Notes: generated by a model not told the origin, from the letters alone. A stretch of 64,000 bases of DNA from Faecalicatena_A orotica (GCF_040545875.1 NZ_JBEPMR010000004.1), one strand, 5' to 3'; shown: positions 54,285-63,323, counted from the stretch's first letter. A program made the numbers and translations.

Positions 54285-54968
54285 CTATTCTTCTTTTAAT
54301 ATCTTCTGTACAACGGCCTTCGTCTTTGGAAGCCAGAACTGTACGAGCGGTCCCGTCAGGAAAACCGCAACAATCGTTCCTACACCTACCGTACCTCCCA
54401 ACACAAATCCAAGCACTACGAAAAACAGATCACAGCCAACCCTGACCCACCGAAACTCTACCGACTGGATCTTATCCGATAGTATGATAGCCACCAGATC
54501 ATTCGGTCCGGTCCCTGCATTGCTGTTAATTACAATAGACATGCCTGCGGATAGGATCACGCAGCCTGCTATCATACTTACTGCACGGATTACCATTGAC
54601 GCGTCTGCATTAATATAAGGGTGGAACATCCATGTGAACAGATCGATAATAGGACCGCCGCAGAACGCACACACTACCGTACCCGGCTTTACATATCCCT
54701 TTGTTGTCAACAACATAACCACCATCAGGATGCACAATATAATGACATGCACTGTTCCGACTGTCAGATGCACCGTCCTTGACAGCCCCTGAATAAAAAC
54801 AGTAAACGTATCTGTCCCCAATTCTGAGAGCAGAAAAAGAGTAACGCCCAGATGTGCTATAATCAGTCCTGCCAGCAGAATCACCAGCGCCTTTGCCCAT
54901 CCCTTCGCATCTCGTTTCGAAGTATCCGATGCAAACTGTTCTTTTTTCTTCTCACTTGTTTTTTCCAT
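54285..54968 (-). CDS. YczE/YitT-like integral membrane protein
   Basis: 227 residues, five membrane segments (about 27-48, 68-88, 99-120, 130-150, 178-205) after a charged cytoplasmic N-terminus. Typical family segments are LGTDTFTVFIQGLS, GAGMS-like LSAGMSIVINSNAGTGPNDL and GTVGVGTIVAVFLTGPLVQFWLP. Function of YczE-like proteins is not well defined. Stands alone. Confidence 0.8.
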   Translation of the reverse strand: MEKTSEKKKEQFASDTSKRDAKGWAKALVILLAGLIIAHLGVTLFLLSELGTDTFTVFIQGLSRTVHLTVGTVHVIILCILMVVMLLTTKGYVKPGTVVCAFCGGPIIDLFTWMFHPYINADASMVIRAVSMIAGCVILSAGMSIVINSNAGTGPNDLVAIILSDKIQSVEFRWVRVGCDLFFVVLGFVLGGTVGVGTIVAVFLTGPLVQFWLPKTKAVVQKILKEE

Positions 54969-55192
54969 ACCATAATTCCCCCGGGATTTTCACATATTAT
55001 ATTCTAATGCATACTCAATAAGAACATTATATCTGTCTCTGCTCTATTATTCAATTAAAAAATCTATCCCCCAGATCAATCCCTGCATGGTTATTATCCT
55101 TACAGTATCATTGCTTATATGAACGATTTTACTGTTTCTTACATATAATGAAATGATAATATTCCCATATCTAATATGGCAAAGGAGTTTTT

Positions 55193-56167
55193 ATGAATAT
55201 AAAAGGCCTCGACGTCAGTGAATTTCAGGGGACTATCGACTGGGAACAGGTGAAAGCCGCCGGTTATCAGTTTGCCATGCTCCGCGCCGGCTACGGCTTT
55301 GGCACTCTGGACCAACAGTTTAAAAGAAATGCCGCTGAATGCAACAGGATCGGTCTCCCGATCGGTGTATACTGGTTCTGCTACGCAGTAAGTCCAGAAA
55401 CAGCCCGTCAGGAAGCAGACGGCTGTATTAACGCAATTTCTTCATACAGGCTGGATTATCCGGTCTGTTACGATATAGAACAGGCAACCATTAATTATGC
55501 TGCCGAAAACGGGGTCACACTGACCAAAAATCTTGCGACACAATTTATCCGGAGCTTTTGCAACAGAATAGAAGAACTTGGATATTTCGCCATGTTCTAC
55601 AGTAACCGCAACTTTTTAAATAATTATGTATCTGAAGATCTTTCCAGCCGTTACGCACTCTGGTATGCTTATTACAACAGCCAGTTTGACAGCACCGGAT
55701 GTGGGATGTGGCAGTATACGGATCAGGGGAGTGTCCCCGGAATCGGAGGGAACGTTGATCTGGATACATCGTTTGTGGATTATTCTTCTGTGATCCAGAA
55801 AGCCGGCCTGAATCATCTGGACGGCAGTAAGCCAACGCCCACACCAACGCCTCCTGCGCAAAACTATATCACTTACGTAATCCAGCCGGGCGATACTTTA
55901 AGCGGCATTGCACAACGTTACGGAACAACCTACCAAACACTCGCAGCACTCAATGGCATCACGAATCCGAATCTGATCTATGCCGGCCAGACAATCCGCG
56001 TTCCAGAGGATGGAGCCCCTGCTGCTCGCTATTATACAATCCAGCCCGGAGATACACTGAGCGGAATCGCCCTGAAATTCGGAACAACCGTCAGCGCACT
56101 GCAGCGGCTGAACGGCATAAGCAATCCGAACCTGATTTATGCCGGAAATACAATCCGGATTTCATGA
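55193..56167 (+). CDS. GH25 lysozyme with two LysM domains
   Basis: 324 residues. GH25 muramidase (1-205) with Asp7 in GLDVSEFQG, Asp94/Glu96 in VCYDIEQ and the MWQYTD motif. Pro/Thr linker, then two LysM peptidoglycan-binding repeats (about 225-271 and 279-324; YxIQPGDTLSGIA in each). It hydrolyses the MurNAc-GlcNAc bond. No signal peptide, as in phage-type endolysins, but no holin or phage gene is nearby, so a housekeeping or sporulation/lysis role is likely. AAAGGAG before the start. Followed at once by sRNA copy 1. Confidence 0.9.
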   Translation: MNIKGLDVSEFQGTIDWEQVKAAGYQFAMLRAGYGFGTLDQQFKRNAAECNRIGLPIGVYWFCYAVSPETARQEADGCINAISSYRLDYPVCYDIEQATINYAAENGVTLTKNLATQFIRSFCNRIEELGYFAMFYSNRNFLNNYVSEDLSSRYALWYAYYNSQFDSTGCGMWQYTDQGSVPGIGGNVDLDTSFVDYSSVIQKAGLNHLDGSKPTPTPTPPAQNYITYVIQPGDTLSGIAQRYGTTYQTLAALNGITNPNLIYAGQTIRVPEDGAPAARYYTIQPGDTLSGIALKFGTTVSALQRLNGISNPNLIYAGNTIRIS

Positions 56168-56175
56168 TTTTATAA

Positions 56176-56247
56176 TTTCATAATAATTTTTCGATTTCTT
56201 TTATAGAACCGACACACTTTATGCACATTTACCTTATATACTAATAT
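56176..56247 (+). promoter_or_regulatory. Conserved upstream block of sRNA copy 1
   Basis: TTTCATAATAATTTTTCGAT, then ACACACTTTATGCACATTT and TATACT (56237-56242). The same block precedes copies 2 (from 56701) and 3 (from 59434). A good -10 but no TTGACA, so an activator or alternative sigma factor may be needed. Confidence 0.6.
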
Positions 56248-56248
56248 C

Positions 56249-56385
56249 TAGATAGTTGATAAACAACTATCTCCCCCCTCATAAAGTAGACATCTTGGGG
56301 TAACCCGGATGTCGCACTTTACTCTCATTCCTTTAGATAACTATAAAAACAACGAAGCCCTCGCAGCCGATACTGCGGGGGTTTT
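56249..56385 (+). ncRNA. C-rich structured small RNA, copy 1
   Basis: About 137 nt. Hairpin H1 AGATAGTTG-ATAAA-CAACTATCT (56250-56272); six C (56273-56278); long hairpin H2 (56283-56320) with arms AAAGT/ACTTT, GACATC/GATGTC and GGG/CCC capped by GTAA (56300-56303); single-stranded ACTCTCATTCC; terminator CCCTCGCAG/CTGCGGGGG with four T. No start codon with a ribosome site is conserved, so it is probably non-coding. Two further copies lie within 3.3 kb. Confidence 0.82.
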
Positions 56386-56399
56386 CGCGGTCCCCTGAT

Positions 56400-56700
56400 A
56401 GTATAAAATGGCGTGTCGGCTCAAAGTCCGTTTTATTCAAACCATGCGTTAAGAGTAATGTTATCTTCCTTGTATACGTTTCTCCTTTCAAATCGGGACA
56501 AATAAATATAACACTTTATAAACAAGTTAAATTAGAGGAAGCCCGGAAACCGGGCTTCACGGCATTTTATATCCTATCCAGCTGCGGGTAAAAAGCCATG
56601 ATAGACTACATGATAATTATGCAGATAAATGTTAGATATGTAAACCAATACGAATATGTTTTTGCGTATACTTTATACGCTAATTAATAATATTTTAGAC
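56400..56700. other. Intergenic stretch between sRNA copies 1 and 2
   Basis: No ORF. It contains a perfect hairpin GAAGCCCGG-AAA-CCGGGCTTC (56538-56558) without a T run, and an inverted repeat GCGTATA/TATACGC (about 56665-56681). Nothing else is recognised. Confidence 0.5.
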
Positions 56701-56773
56701 TTTCATAATATTTTTCTATTTCTTTTTATAAATATGACACACTTTATGCACATTTATCTTATATACTAATACT

Positions 56774-56911
56774 CAGATAGTTGATAAACAACTATCTCCC
56801 CCCTCATAAAGTAGACATCTTGGGGTGACCCGGATGTCGCACTTTACTCTCATTCCTTTAGATAACTATAAAAACAACGAAACCCGTTAGCCGGAAGGTT
56901 AGCGGGTTTTC
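56774..56911 (+). ncRNA. C-rich structured small RNA, copy 2
   Basis: Same order as copy 1: H1 (56775-56797), six C (56798-56803), H2 (56808-56845) capped by GTGA (56825-56828), ACTCTCATTCC, then a terminator of different sequence but same form (AACCCG...CGGGTTTT, 56881-56910). -10 TATACT at 56762-56767. Confidence 0.82.
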
Positions 56912-56979
56912 GCTGTCCGTGCCCCTTTGTAAAATCTGCTTTATACTGTTTGTTATTTGCTTCTTGGCACTTTATGTAT

Positions 56980-57016
56980 AACTGCCCAGTTCGGTCAAAA
57001 ACAAGGGCAGTTATTT
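56980..57016 (+). terminator. Hairpin between sRNA copy 2 and esterase
   Basis: AACTGCCC / GGGCAGTT with a 17-base loop and ATTTTT on the plus strand. It may be a back-up terminator for the sRNA against the convergent esterase gene. Confidence 0.5.
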
Positions 57017-57038
57017 TTAATGATTCCGCATTCCCCTC

Positions 57039-58559
57039 TTACAGGCTGAATTCAAACGGAACTGCCGGTATTCCGGCCTTATTATATAAGTTTACCTGAT
57101 ACCAGGGTGTTTGCGCAAATTTTATGCTCACCCCCTCTTCTAAAGGATTCCCCATCCGTATGATCAGTTGATCTCCCTCTGTATAAACAGAATATTCCTG
57201 TTCTGTCCCTTCAGAAATAATCTGCAACGCATTCAGGTGACCGCCTTTAATTTCCAATCCTCCCTCTGCATGTTCAAATGTGACTGCCACGCCATCTGGA
57301 TTTCGTTTAATTGATACCGCCCTCGGTGCATCGCATAAAATTTCTTCACCATATACATGTCCACGGGCAAGCAGTGCAAGCCTTTGTCCCACCGTTTTTT
57401 TATCTTTTGGATGGATATCTTTTTCTTCCCCCACATCGGAAATCGAACACAAATATGTATGCTCTACAGAATCTGCCACAGCCTCCTGACATCTGCGAAT
57501 AATAGGGTAATGATTTTCTTCCGTGTTCATCAGCCAGCAGTCATAGCCAGGAAGCTGAACGATCAGGAACGGAAGCGCCTCATCCCCCCACAGCCTGCGC
57601 CAGTCTGAAATTAAGCCCGACAGCATATCTTTATACAGTACATTGAGTCCTGGAACATCATCACTTTCGCCCTGATACCATAAGAAGCCTTTGATGGTAT
57701 ATGGCACAATTGACTTCAGCATATGCTCATAGAGACTGCCCGGTATCGCCTGCGGCTGTAATATATTTGCATATTCTTCAAAATTATCTTTGATATGACT
57801 GAAAAACTCCACCAGTTCTTCTTCTGTTGGGGTTCTCGGCATCATAAACTCCCCAAATACATCTGCTAAAGGATTTCCCTTATCGTTCATTTGGTTCCCA
57901 TGCTGATTCTCCCAATATTCCTCCATGTCCATAGATGCTGTTCTAGTTTCATACTCCTGCATCCACGGTTCTCCGACCTTTCTCACTGTTTCCGGATTCA
58001 TCCACGAGCAGGAGGCTGTACCACCCCAATTACAGCCGATGATTCCTACAGGCACATTCAATTTTTCCTTCAATGCCTTCTGAAAATAATATCCGACTGC
58101 ACTAAAATAATCCAGATTCTCCGGATCGGCCTTTCTCCAGATTCCCTGCCTGCTGTAGTCAAACTCTTCCAATTGTCCGTCATAGCATACCTCGGGTACA
58201 TCATAAAAGCGAATATCCGGGTCTGTGCAGTCTTTCACTTCTTCCTTCTTATGCTTTTCATAGCGCATCAGGAACTCCATGTTGGATTGCCCTCCTGCCA
58301 CCCACACCTCACCAACTGCTACCTGTTCGAATATAATTTTATGACTGTCAGACTTTATGATAAGTTCTTCACTTACCGAAGCATCCAACGGCGGGAGATC
58401 AACACTCCAGGTTCCATCTGCTTCTGTTACTGTCTGTCCTGTTCTTCCCTGAATCTGTACGCCTATTGTCTCTCCCGGGTTCCCGGTTCCCCATACCGCG
58501 AGACATTTCCCTCTCTGCAGAATCATACTACTCTGAAAAATCACTGCTGCCTGTAACAT
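57039..58559 (-). CDS. Sialate O-acetylesterase-like SGNH hydrolase
   Basis: 506 residues. An Ig-like N-terminal region, then VWVAGGQSNMEF with catalytic Ser92 and the late block DVGEEKDIHPKDKKTVGQRLA holding the catalytic Asp-x-His. Other family stretches are GIIGCNWGGTASCSWM and KGFLWYQGESDDV. Members remove acetyl groups from sialic acids or from plant-glycan sugars. No signal peptide, so probably intracellular. The second of two ATGs is preferred (GGAGG six bases upstream). The promoter lies under a palindromic operator shared with the divergent TetR gene. Confidence 0.85.
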   Translation of the reverse strand: MLQAAVIFQSSMILQRGKCLAVWGTGNPGETIGVQIQGRTGQTVTEADGTWSVDLPPLDASVSEELIIKSDSHKIIFEQVAVGEVWVAGGQSNMEFLMRYEKHKKEEVKDCTDPDIRFYDVPEVCYDGQLEEFDYSRQGIWRKADPENLDYFSAVGYYFQKALKEKLNVPVGIIGCNWGGTASCSWMNPETVRKVGEPWMQEYETRTASMDMEEYWENQHGNQMNDKGNPLADVFGEFMMPRTPTEEELVEFFSHIKDNFEEYANILQPQAIPGSLYEHMLKSIVPYTIKGFLWYQGESDDVPGLNVLYKDMLSGLISDWRRLWGDEALPFLIVQLPGYDCWLMNTEENHYPIIRRCQEAVADSVEHTYLCSISDVGEEKDIHPKDKKTVGQRLALLARGHVYGEEILCDAPRAVSIKRNPDGVAVTFEHAEGGLEIKGGHLNALQIISEGTEQEYSVYTEGDQLIIRMGNPLEEGVSIKFAQTPWYQVNLYNKAGIPAVPFEFSL

Positions 58560-58593
58560 CATTTTCCTCCTTTATCGCAACCATTATCTGCCA

Positions 58594-58618
58594 GTTAATT
58601 GAATTAACACTATGTTAA
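58594..58618. promoter_or_regulatory. Interlocking TetR operator
   Basis: GTTAAT-TGA-ATTAAC (58594-58608) overlaps TTAACA-CTA-TGTTAA (58604-58618), i.e. GTTAA/TTAAC/GTTAA half-sites every 10 bases. It covers a candidate minus-strand -10 of the esterase. Confidence 0.6.
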
Positions 58619-58774
58619 CTCTATTTTTCAGAATATACAAGTAGGCATATTATACAAATATATTTTTCTAAATTATACACATTTGCTAATCTAATTTGAA
58701 GCTGTTATAATGATTAAAGATTAAGAACAGCTTTTTAATAAGCAAAAGCTTTCCATTAGAAGGAGCAGTATATT

Positions 58775-59419
58775 ATGGATAAAGCAGCATATTTCGAACA
58801 AATGCGCCGGAAACGCAGAACAGAAATCCTGGATGAAGCGCGTGAAATGATCCTGAATCAGGGAATTTCCGATTTCAATATTCAGCAGCTGGCACGTAAT
58901 CTGGATATCTCCACTGTAACACTCTACAAATATTTCAAAAACAGTGACGATATCATGATCGCAATTAAAGAGCAGATCGTACATAATAATATGAATCAGG
59001 TAGATTTTCTTCCTTCATCCATCTCAGATACGAGCGGTCTGGATTCATTTCTTCTGCTGCTTCGTAATTTTTATGCGAAAGCACTCAGCCAGAGAGATGA
59101 TGTCACACTGCTTCTATTGTTTAATGTCCATATGCGCAGCAATCCTTCCGCTGAAAAGCAGGACAGTTCTTTTCAGACTTTATTTGATAAATTTGAAGAT
59201 AAGATGAGGGATATGCTAGGCAGGGCCGTAGAAGATGGAAGTGTAAAGCCCGGTCTTGTTATAGATGAGGCCATACAGTTCATTTCCCGTATGAATCTGT
59301 CCATGCTTAATTATATAGGGCTGTTAAGTGCAGAAGATTATGCAAAGGAAGAATCGGCGCTGCAAAAACAAATCAGCCAGCTGATCCATATGTTTTCACT
59401 TTATCTGACGGCATTATAA
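58775..59419 (+). CDS. TetR-family transcriptional regulator
   Basis: 214 residues. N-terminal TetR HTH (about 14-58: RTEILDEAREMILNQGISDFNIQQLARNLDISTVTLYKYFKNSDDI), then a helical ligand-binding domain. AAGGAGC precedes the start. Divergent from the esterase gene with palindromes between, so it probably represses both until a sugar derivative binds. Its stop is followed closely by sRNA copy 3. Confidence 0.9.
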   Translation: MDKAAYFEQMRRKRRTEILDEAREMILNQGISDFNIQQLARNLDISTVTLYKYFKNSDDIMIAIKEQIVHNNMNQVDFLPSSISDTSGLDSFLLLLRNFYAKALSQRDDVTLLLLFNVHMRSNPSAEKQDSSFQTLFDKFEDKMRDMLGRAVEDGSVKPGLVIDEAIQFISRMNLSMLNYIGLLSAEDYAKEESALQKQISQLIHMFSLYLTAL

Positions 59420-59506
59420 TTTGATTTTAAGAATTTCATAATAATCTTTCGATTTCTTTAATAGTTATAACATACTTTCGTCACATTTTACTTTTATACT
59501 AGTACT

Positions 59507-59646
59507 CAGATAGTTGATAAACAACTATCTCCCCCCTCATAAAGTAAAGACATCTTGGGGAGACCCAAGATGTCGCACTTTACTCTCATTCCTTTAGATA
59601 ACTATAATAACAACGAAGCCCTCGCAGCCGATACTGCGGGGGTTTT
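59507..59646 (+). ncRNA. C-rich structured small RNA, copy 3
   Basis: H1 (59508-59530), six C (59531-59536), H2 (59541-59581) capped by GAGA (59560-59563). In H2 the TT/G mismatch of copies 1-2 is repaired to TT/AA (CATCTTGGG/CCCAAGATG), a compensatory change. Terminator identical in form to copy 1 (59619-59646). -10 TATACT at 59495-59500; upstream block from 59434. Confidence 0.82.
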
Positions 59647-59662
59647 CGTGGTCATTACGATT

Positions 59663-60439
59663 TTATTTTCCCACAGATCTCATATTATCCAATAACGTTG
59701 CACTTTCATATGCCTTACCGAGAAATTCTTCTATCGATAGGTTTTCATATCCCCAGTTCATTGGTTCTAAGGCAGTCGCTCCCTTATATCCAGTCGAAGT
59801 TATTTTTCCCATAACATCCGGCCAATCAATCTTCCCATTAAACGGCAGCTGATGCTGTCCTATCTCTCCACCATTGTCATGTAAATGCAGTGCCACCAAA
59901 CGATCCCCATATATTCCCGGCAAATTAACTTCGTGCTCATAATTAGCATGATGGCAGCTGTCATAGCAGAATCCTATTTTAGGGGACTTAATGGCATTCA
60001 GTACGCGTCCCACATTTTCAACATTGTTTAGATTTTCCATAGCGACATTAATATCATACTTTTCCGCTTTTTCAGCAATCCTCTTAATTCTCTCCATCCC
60101 CAATTCGTTTACAGGGAATTAGTTATCGGGCAGATGAACAACCATCGTAGGAATTTCGAATTCCGCACAGTCTTTGATGCATTGCAAATAGCAGTGTAAC
60201 AAATCTATCCCGTCTAAATTATCAAGTGAAAGTTTATCCTGATTCTGGACAGGTGTGTGGATATTTTCTATAAACAGCCCTGCCTTCCTTGCAAGTTCCA
60301 CACCCTCCTGATAATCGGCACCACGTCCGAAGCCGTCACTCCACCACAATAAAACTCCATCAAATCCTGCTTTTTTTATAAGTATGTATCTCTCTTTTAC
60401 AGAAACATTATATCCGAACCAGTCATATATACACAGCAT
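59663..60439 (-). pseudogene. Sugar phosphate isomerase/epimerase (AP_endonuc_2) split by an in-frame stop
   Basis: One continuous frame interrupted by a single TAA at 60119-60121: first part MLCIYDWFGYN...VVHLPDN (106 residues), then FPVNELGMERIKRIAEKAEKY to VGK. Together about 258 residues, the usual length of a xylose-isomerase-like TIM barrel; metal-site residues (ENLNNVENV, CYDSCHH, LHLHDNGG, LEPMNW) all sit in the second part. The frame does not change, so one base substitution suffices. Without suppression or restart the product is lost. Confidence 0.82.
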
Positions 60440-60552
60440 ATCTCATAAGCCTCCATGAACCTTCATTTGTTATCCTGTACGCATTATATCATTGGCTAAT
60501 ATGAATGTCACTCAGTACCCGGAAACATATTCCTTTAAAATTGCGTAAAGTA

Positions 60553-60592
60553 AATATGCAAGCCCTCCCCTCCTCGAGACGACTTGCATATT
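60553..60592 (-). terminator. Hairpin downstream of small ORF
   Basis: AATATGCAAG / CTTGCATATT stem; the minus-strand continuation is TTACTTTACG. Possible terminator for the 48-residue ORF. Confidence 0.45.
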
Positions 60593-60654
60593 TGGGCATC
60601 TCCGGACCGTATTCCGCCGCCAGATCCTCTTTGCTATATCTTCAGGATTATTTA

Positions 60655-60801
60655 CTAAACCTGTCTCATTTTCACGTCAAATGCTTCTTTCCGTGCATTA
60701 TGATCCTGATTCTGATTTTCCGGCTTTTTCTTTTCCGTAATGCTGTTAAATTCATTTCTGTTTCCCTGACGGTTCTGCTCTTCCTGTTGTTTCTTATTCA
60801 T
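60655..60801 (-). CDS. Small hydrophilic protein, 48 residues
   Basis: Opens MNKKQQEEQNRQGNRNEFNS and ends with EAFDVKMRQV; very rich in Gln, Asn, Lys and Glu, no hydrophobic core, so likely disordered. GAGGTG lies nine bases before the ATG and a hairpin follows. No family recognised; it could be a small spore or stress protein. Too short for usual gene callers. Confidence 0.5.
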   Translation of the reverse strand: MNKKQQEEQNRQGNRNEFNSITEKKKPENQNQDHNARKEAFDVKMRQV

Positions 60802-61001
60802 CTGCCTGTTCACCTCTTAAACTGTATATTTTAAACGCTGTTCAAATACCCTCAAGGTACTTGCTGTAAAAAATCTACGCATATTTAGTATACACATGGC
60901 TCCGGATTCTATCCTTATTTTAATAATATAAAAAGAGAACAAACCTTTCAGTCTGTCCTCTCTCACATATCTCAATTATATCTCTTTTTAATATTACAGA
61001 A

Positions 61002-61934
61002 TTAAGATGATATTTTACTTTCCAGCCATTCATACAGATCCTGATAGACCTGCTTTCTGTCTGTCTCATTCAGAAGTTCATGCCTGTCGCCTGAGTACAG
61101 CCGCAGTGTCACATCCTTGATTCCTGCTGCCCTATACTGCTCATATATCTTTCTTACGCCCTTTCCAAAATTCCCGACCGGATCTTCAGAACCAGCTGCA
61201 ATCAAAATCGGAAGCGTCTTTGGAATCATATAGACACTCTCTTTTTTCTGCATCTGGAGCATTCCATTAAACATATGGTAATAGGCATTCACTGTAAACA
61301 CAAATGAACAAAGCGGGTCGGCCACATACGCATCCAGCTTCTCGGAATCACTGGTCACCCAGTCAGCCCTCGTTCTGGCTGGCTTAAAACTTTTATTGTA
61401 GCTTCCGATTGCCATGCCGTCAATAAACTTGCTGCGATAATGCCATCCTTTGAATGCCGCCACAATCCGGCAGAGTCGCTTTCCAAAACGGAGCGTCGCC
61501 CGCTTCTGATCGGCCACAACGCCAATCACAATAGCTCCACTTAATCCGTTTCCATACATCTGTATATACTGCCGCAGCAGAGAAGATCCCATGCTGTGTC
61601 CCAGCATAAAATATGGAACATCAGGATACTTTTTCAAAGTCTTCTGACGAAGTGTGTGCATGTCACCGAGCACGCAGGCATTACCATATTTTTCATTAAA
61701 GAATCCATATTCCGTTTTACTCTGGACAGACTTCCCATGCCCCAGATGGTCGTTGCCAACCACATAATATCCCTGCCGGCACAGAAAATCCGCAAATTCA
61801 TCGTAACGGTTAATATATTCAACCATTCCATGACTAAGCTGCAGAACCGCTTTTACTTCGCCTTCTGGCTTCCATTCAATTGTATGAATCTCTGTATTAC
61901 CATCCTTTGATGGGAAGTAAAACTCATCTTTCAT
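61002..61934 (-). CDS. Alpha/beta hydrolase, monoacylglycerol-lipase-like
   Basis: 310 residues. Hydrolase_4 (serine aminopeptidase S33) fold: LQLSHGMVEYINRYDEFADFL (about 31-51), NDHLGHGKS (61-69), nucleophile Ser114 in LGHSMGSSLLR, Asp in AAGSEDPVGNFG and His in YSGDRHELLNE. It hydrolyses esters such as monoacylglycerols or lysophospholipids. Cytoplasmic. Nine bases after citrate synthase, so probably cotranscribed. Confidence 0.88.
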   Translation of the reverse strand: MKDEFYFPSKDGNTEIHTIEWKPEGEVKAVLQLSHGMVEYINRYDEFADFLCRQGYYVVGNDHLGHGKSVQSKTEYGFFNEKYGNACVLGDMHTLRQKTLKKYPDVPYFMLGHSMGSSLLRQYIQMYGNGLSGAIVIGVVADQKRATLRFGKRLCRIVAAFKGWHYRSKFIDGMAIGSYNKSFKPARTRADWVTSDSEKLDAYVADPLCSFVFTVNAYYHMFNGMLQMQKKESVYMIPKTLPILIAAGSEDPVGNFGKGVRKIYEQYRAAGIKDVTLRLYSGDRHELLNETDRKQVYQDLYEWLESKISS

Positions 61935-61943
61935 CGTTATCCT

Positions 61944-63323
61944 CTACCTGTCCTCTAATTTTATGTAATCACGGTAAGGTGCGAGCGGCTTATATGCCGG
62001 ACGGATGATCTTATCCACATTCTTAAGCTCTTCCAGTCTGTGTGCACTCCAGCCAACAATACGCGCTGCTGCAAAAATCGGAGTATACAGTGCCGGGGGA
62101 AGATCCAGCATGCTGTAAACAAGACCGCTGTAGAAATCCACATTGGCATTAACGCCCTTGTACATCTTGCGTTTTTCGCTGATGATCTCAGGTGCCATAT
62201 GCTCTACCTTTTCATAAAGCGCATATTCTTCCTCGTACCCCTTCTCTGTTGCAAGCTGCTTTACGAAATTCTTGAATATATCAGCTCTCGGGTCGGATAC
62301 TGAGTAAATAGCATGGCCCATACCATAAATAAGACCCTTCTGGTCAAATGCTTTCTTATCCAGCAGGTCAGTCAGATACTGGCGAATCTGGTCATCATCT
62401 TTCCAGTCAGTCAGTCTCTGCTTCATATCATCAAACATCTGGGTTACTTTCACATTCGCACCACCGTGCTTAGGTCCTTTCAGGGACGCCATCGCCGCGG
62501 CAATCGTTGAATATGTATCTGTTCCAGAAGATGTTACAACATGGGTTGTAAACGTAGAGTTGTTACCACCGCCGTGATCCATATGGAGCACAAGGGCCAT
62601 ATCCAGAATTCTAGCTTCCAGTTCCGTATATTTCCGGTCCTCACGAAGCATCATCAGAATATTCTCTGCTGTGGATAACTCCGGATAAGGCGCATAAATA
62701 TACAGGTCTTCACCCCTTCTGTAATTATATGCATGATATCCATAAACCATTAACATTGGAAACTGGCTGATCAGGTTCAGAGACTGACGGAGCACATTCG
62801 CTATAGAAGTATCATCCGCCTTTTCGTCGTAGGTATAAAGATTCAATATACAGCGGGAAATCATATTCATCATATCTTTGCTCGGAGCCTTCATGATCAC
62901 ATCCCGCACAAAATTAGGAGGAAGCATCCTACGCTCCGCAATCATTCCCTGGAACTCATCCAGCTGCTGCTTATTCGGAAGACTGCCGAATAAAAGCAGA
63001 TATGCCGTCTCTTCGAATCCCGGATGCTTCGCCTCCAGAAATCCTTTTACCAGATCTTTGATATTATAACCGCGATAATAGAGATTTCCTGCACAAGGAA
63101 CTTCTTTTCCATCTACGATCTTTGTCGCACACACATCTGAGATATTCGTCAGTCCTGCCAGTACACCCTTACCATTTAAATCACGCAGGCCTCTTTTTAC
63201 CTCATACTTCGTGTAAAGCTCTTTTTCAATTGCATTGTTCTCCTCACATATCCGGGCTAATTCCTCAATCTTTGGAGTGTTTTCAAAAAAGATGTTGTCA
63301 ATGTCTTTAGGTACTCTTGCCAT
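61944..63323 (-). CDS. gltA: Citrate synthase
   Basis: 459 residues, type II-like fold. Catalytic residues His250 in HMDHGGGNNSTF, His286 in KGPKHGGAN and His337 in YGMGHAIYSVSDPR; CoA and oxaloacetate contacts RGYNIKDL and ARIVGWSAHRLEE. Longer than usual at the N-terminus (about 50 residues before RGLRDLNG), as in several Clostridia. Makes citrate from acetyl-CoA and oxaloacetate, mainly for glutamate synthesis in anaerobes. Confidence 0.93.
   Translation of the reverse strand: MARVPKDIDNIFFENTPKIEELARICEENNAIEKELYTKYEVKRGLRDLNGKGVLAGLTNISDVCATKIVDGKEVPCAGNLYYRGYNIKDLVKGFLEAKHPGFEETAYLLLFGSLPNKQQLDEFQGMIAERRMLPPNFVRDVIMKAPSKDMMNMISRCILNLYTYDEKADDTSIANVLRQSLNLISQFPMLMVYGYHAYNYRRGEDLYIYAPYPELSTAENILMMLREDRKYTELEARILDMALVLHMDHGGGNNSTFTTHVVTSSGTDTYSTIAAAMASLKGPKHGGANVKVTQMFDDMKQRLTDWKDDDQIRQYLTDLLDKKAFDQKGLIYGMGHAIYSVSDPRADIFKNFVKQLATEKGYEEEYALYEKVEHMAPEIISEKRKMYKGVNANVDFYSGLVYSMLDLPPALYTPIFAAARIVGWSAHRLEELKNVDKIIRPAYKPLAPYRDYIKLEDR

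Noticed and set aside
55193..56167. Prophage lysis module
   Set aside because: The GH25-LysM gene has no holin, tail or integrase neighbours, so a prophage is not supported.
56538..56558. GAAGCCCGG hairpin as a terminator
   Set aside because: No T run on either strand and no gene ending nearby.
56176..59646. CRISPR or insertion-sequence explanation for the three repeats
   Set aside because: Copies are long, unevenly spaced, each has a promoter block and terminator, and no cas or transposase gene is near.
60505..60834. Plus-strand 109-residue open frame
   Set aside because: No ribosome site and Phe/Leu-rich antisense composition; the minus-strand 48-residue ORF with a ribosome site is the better reading.
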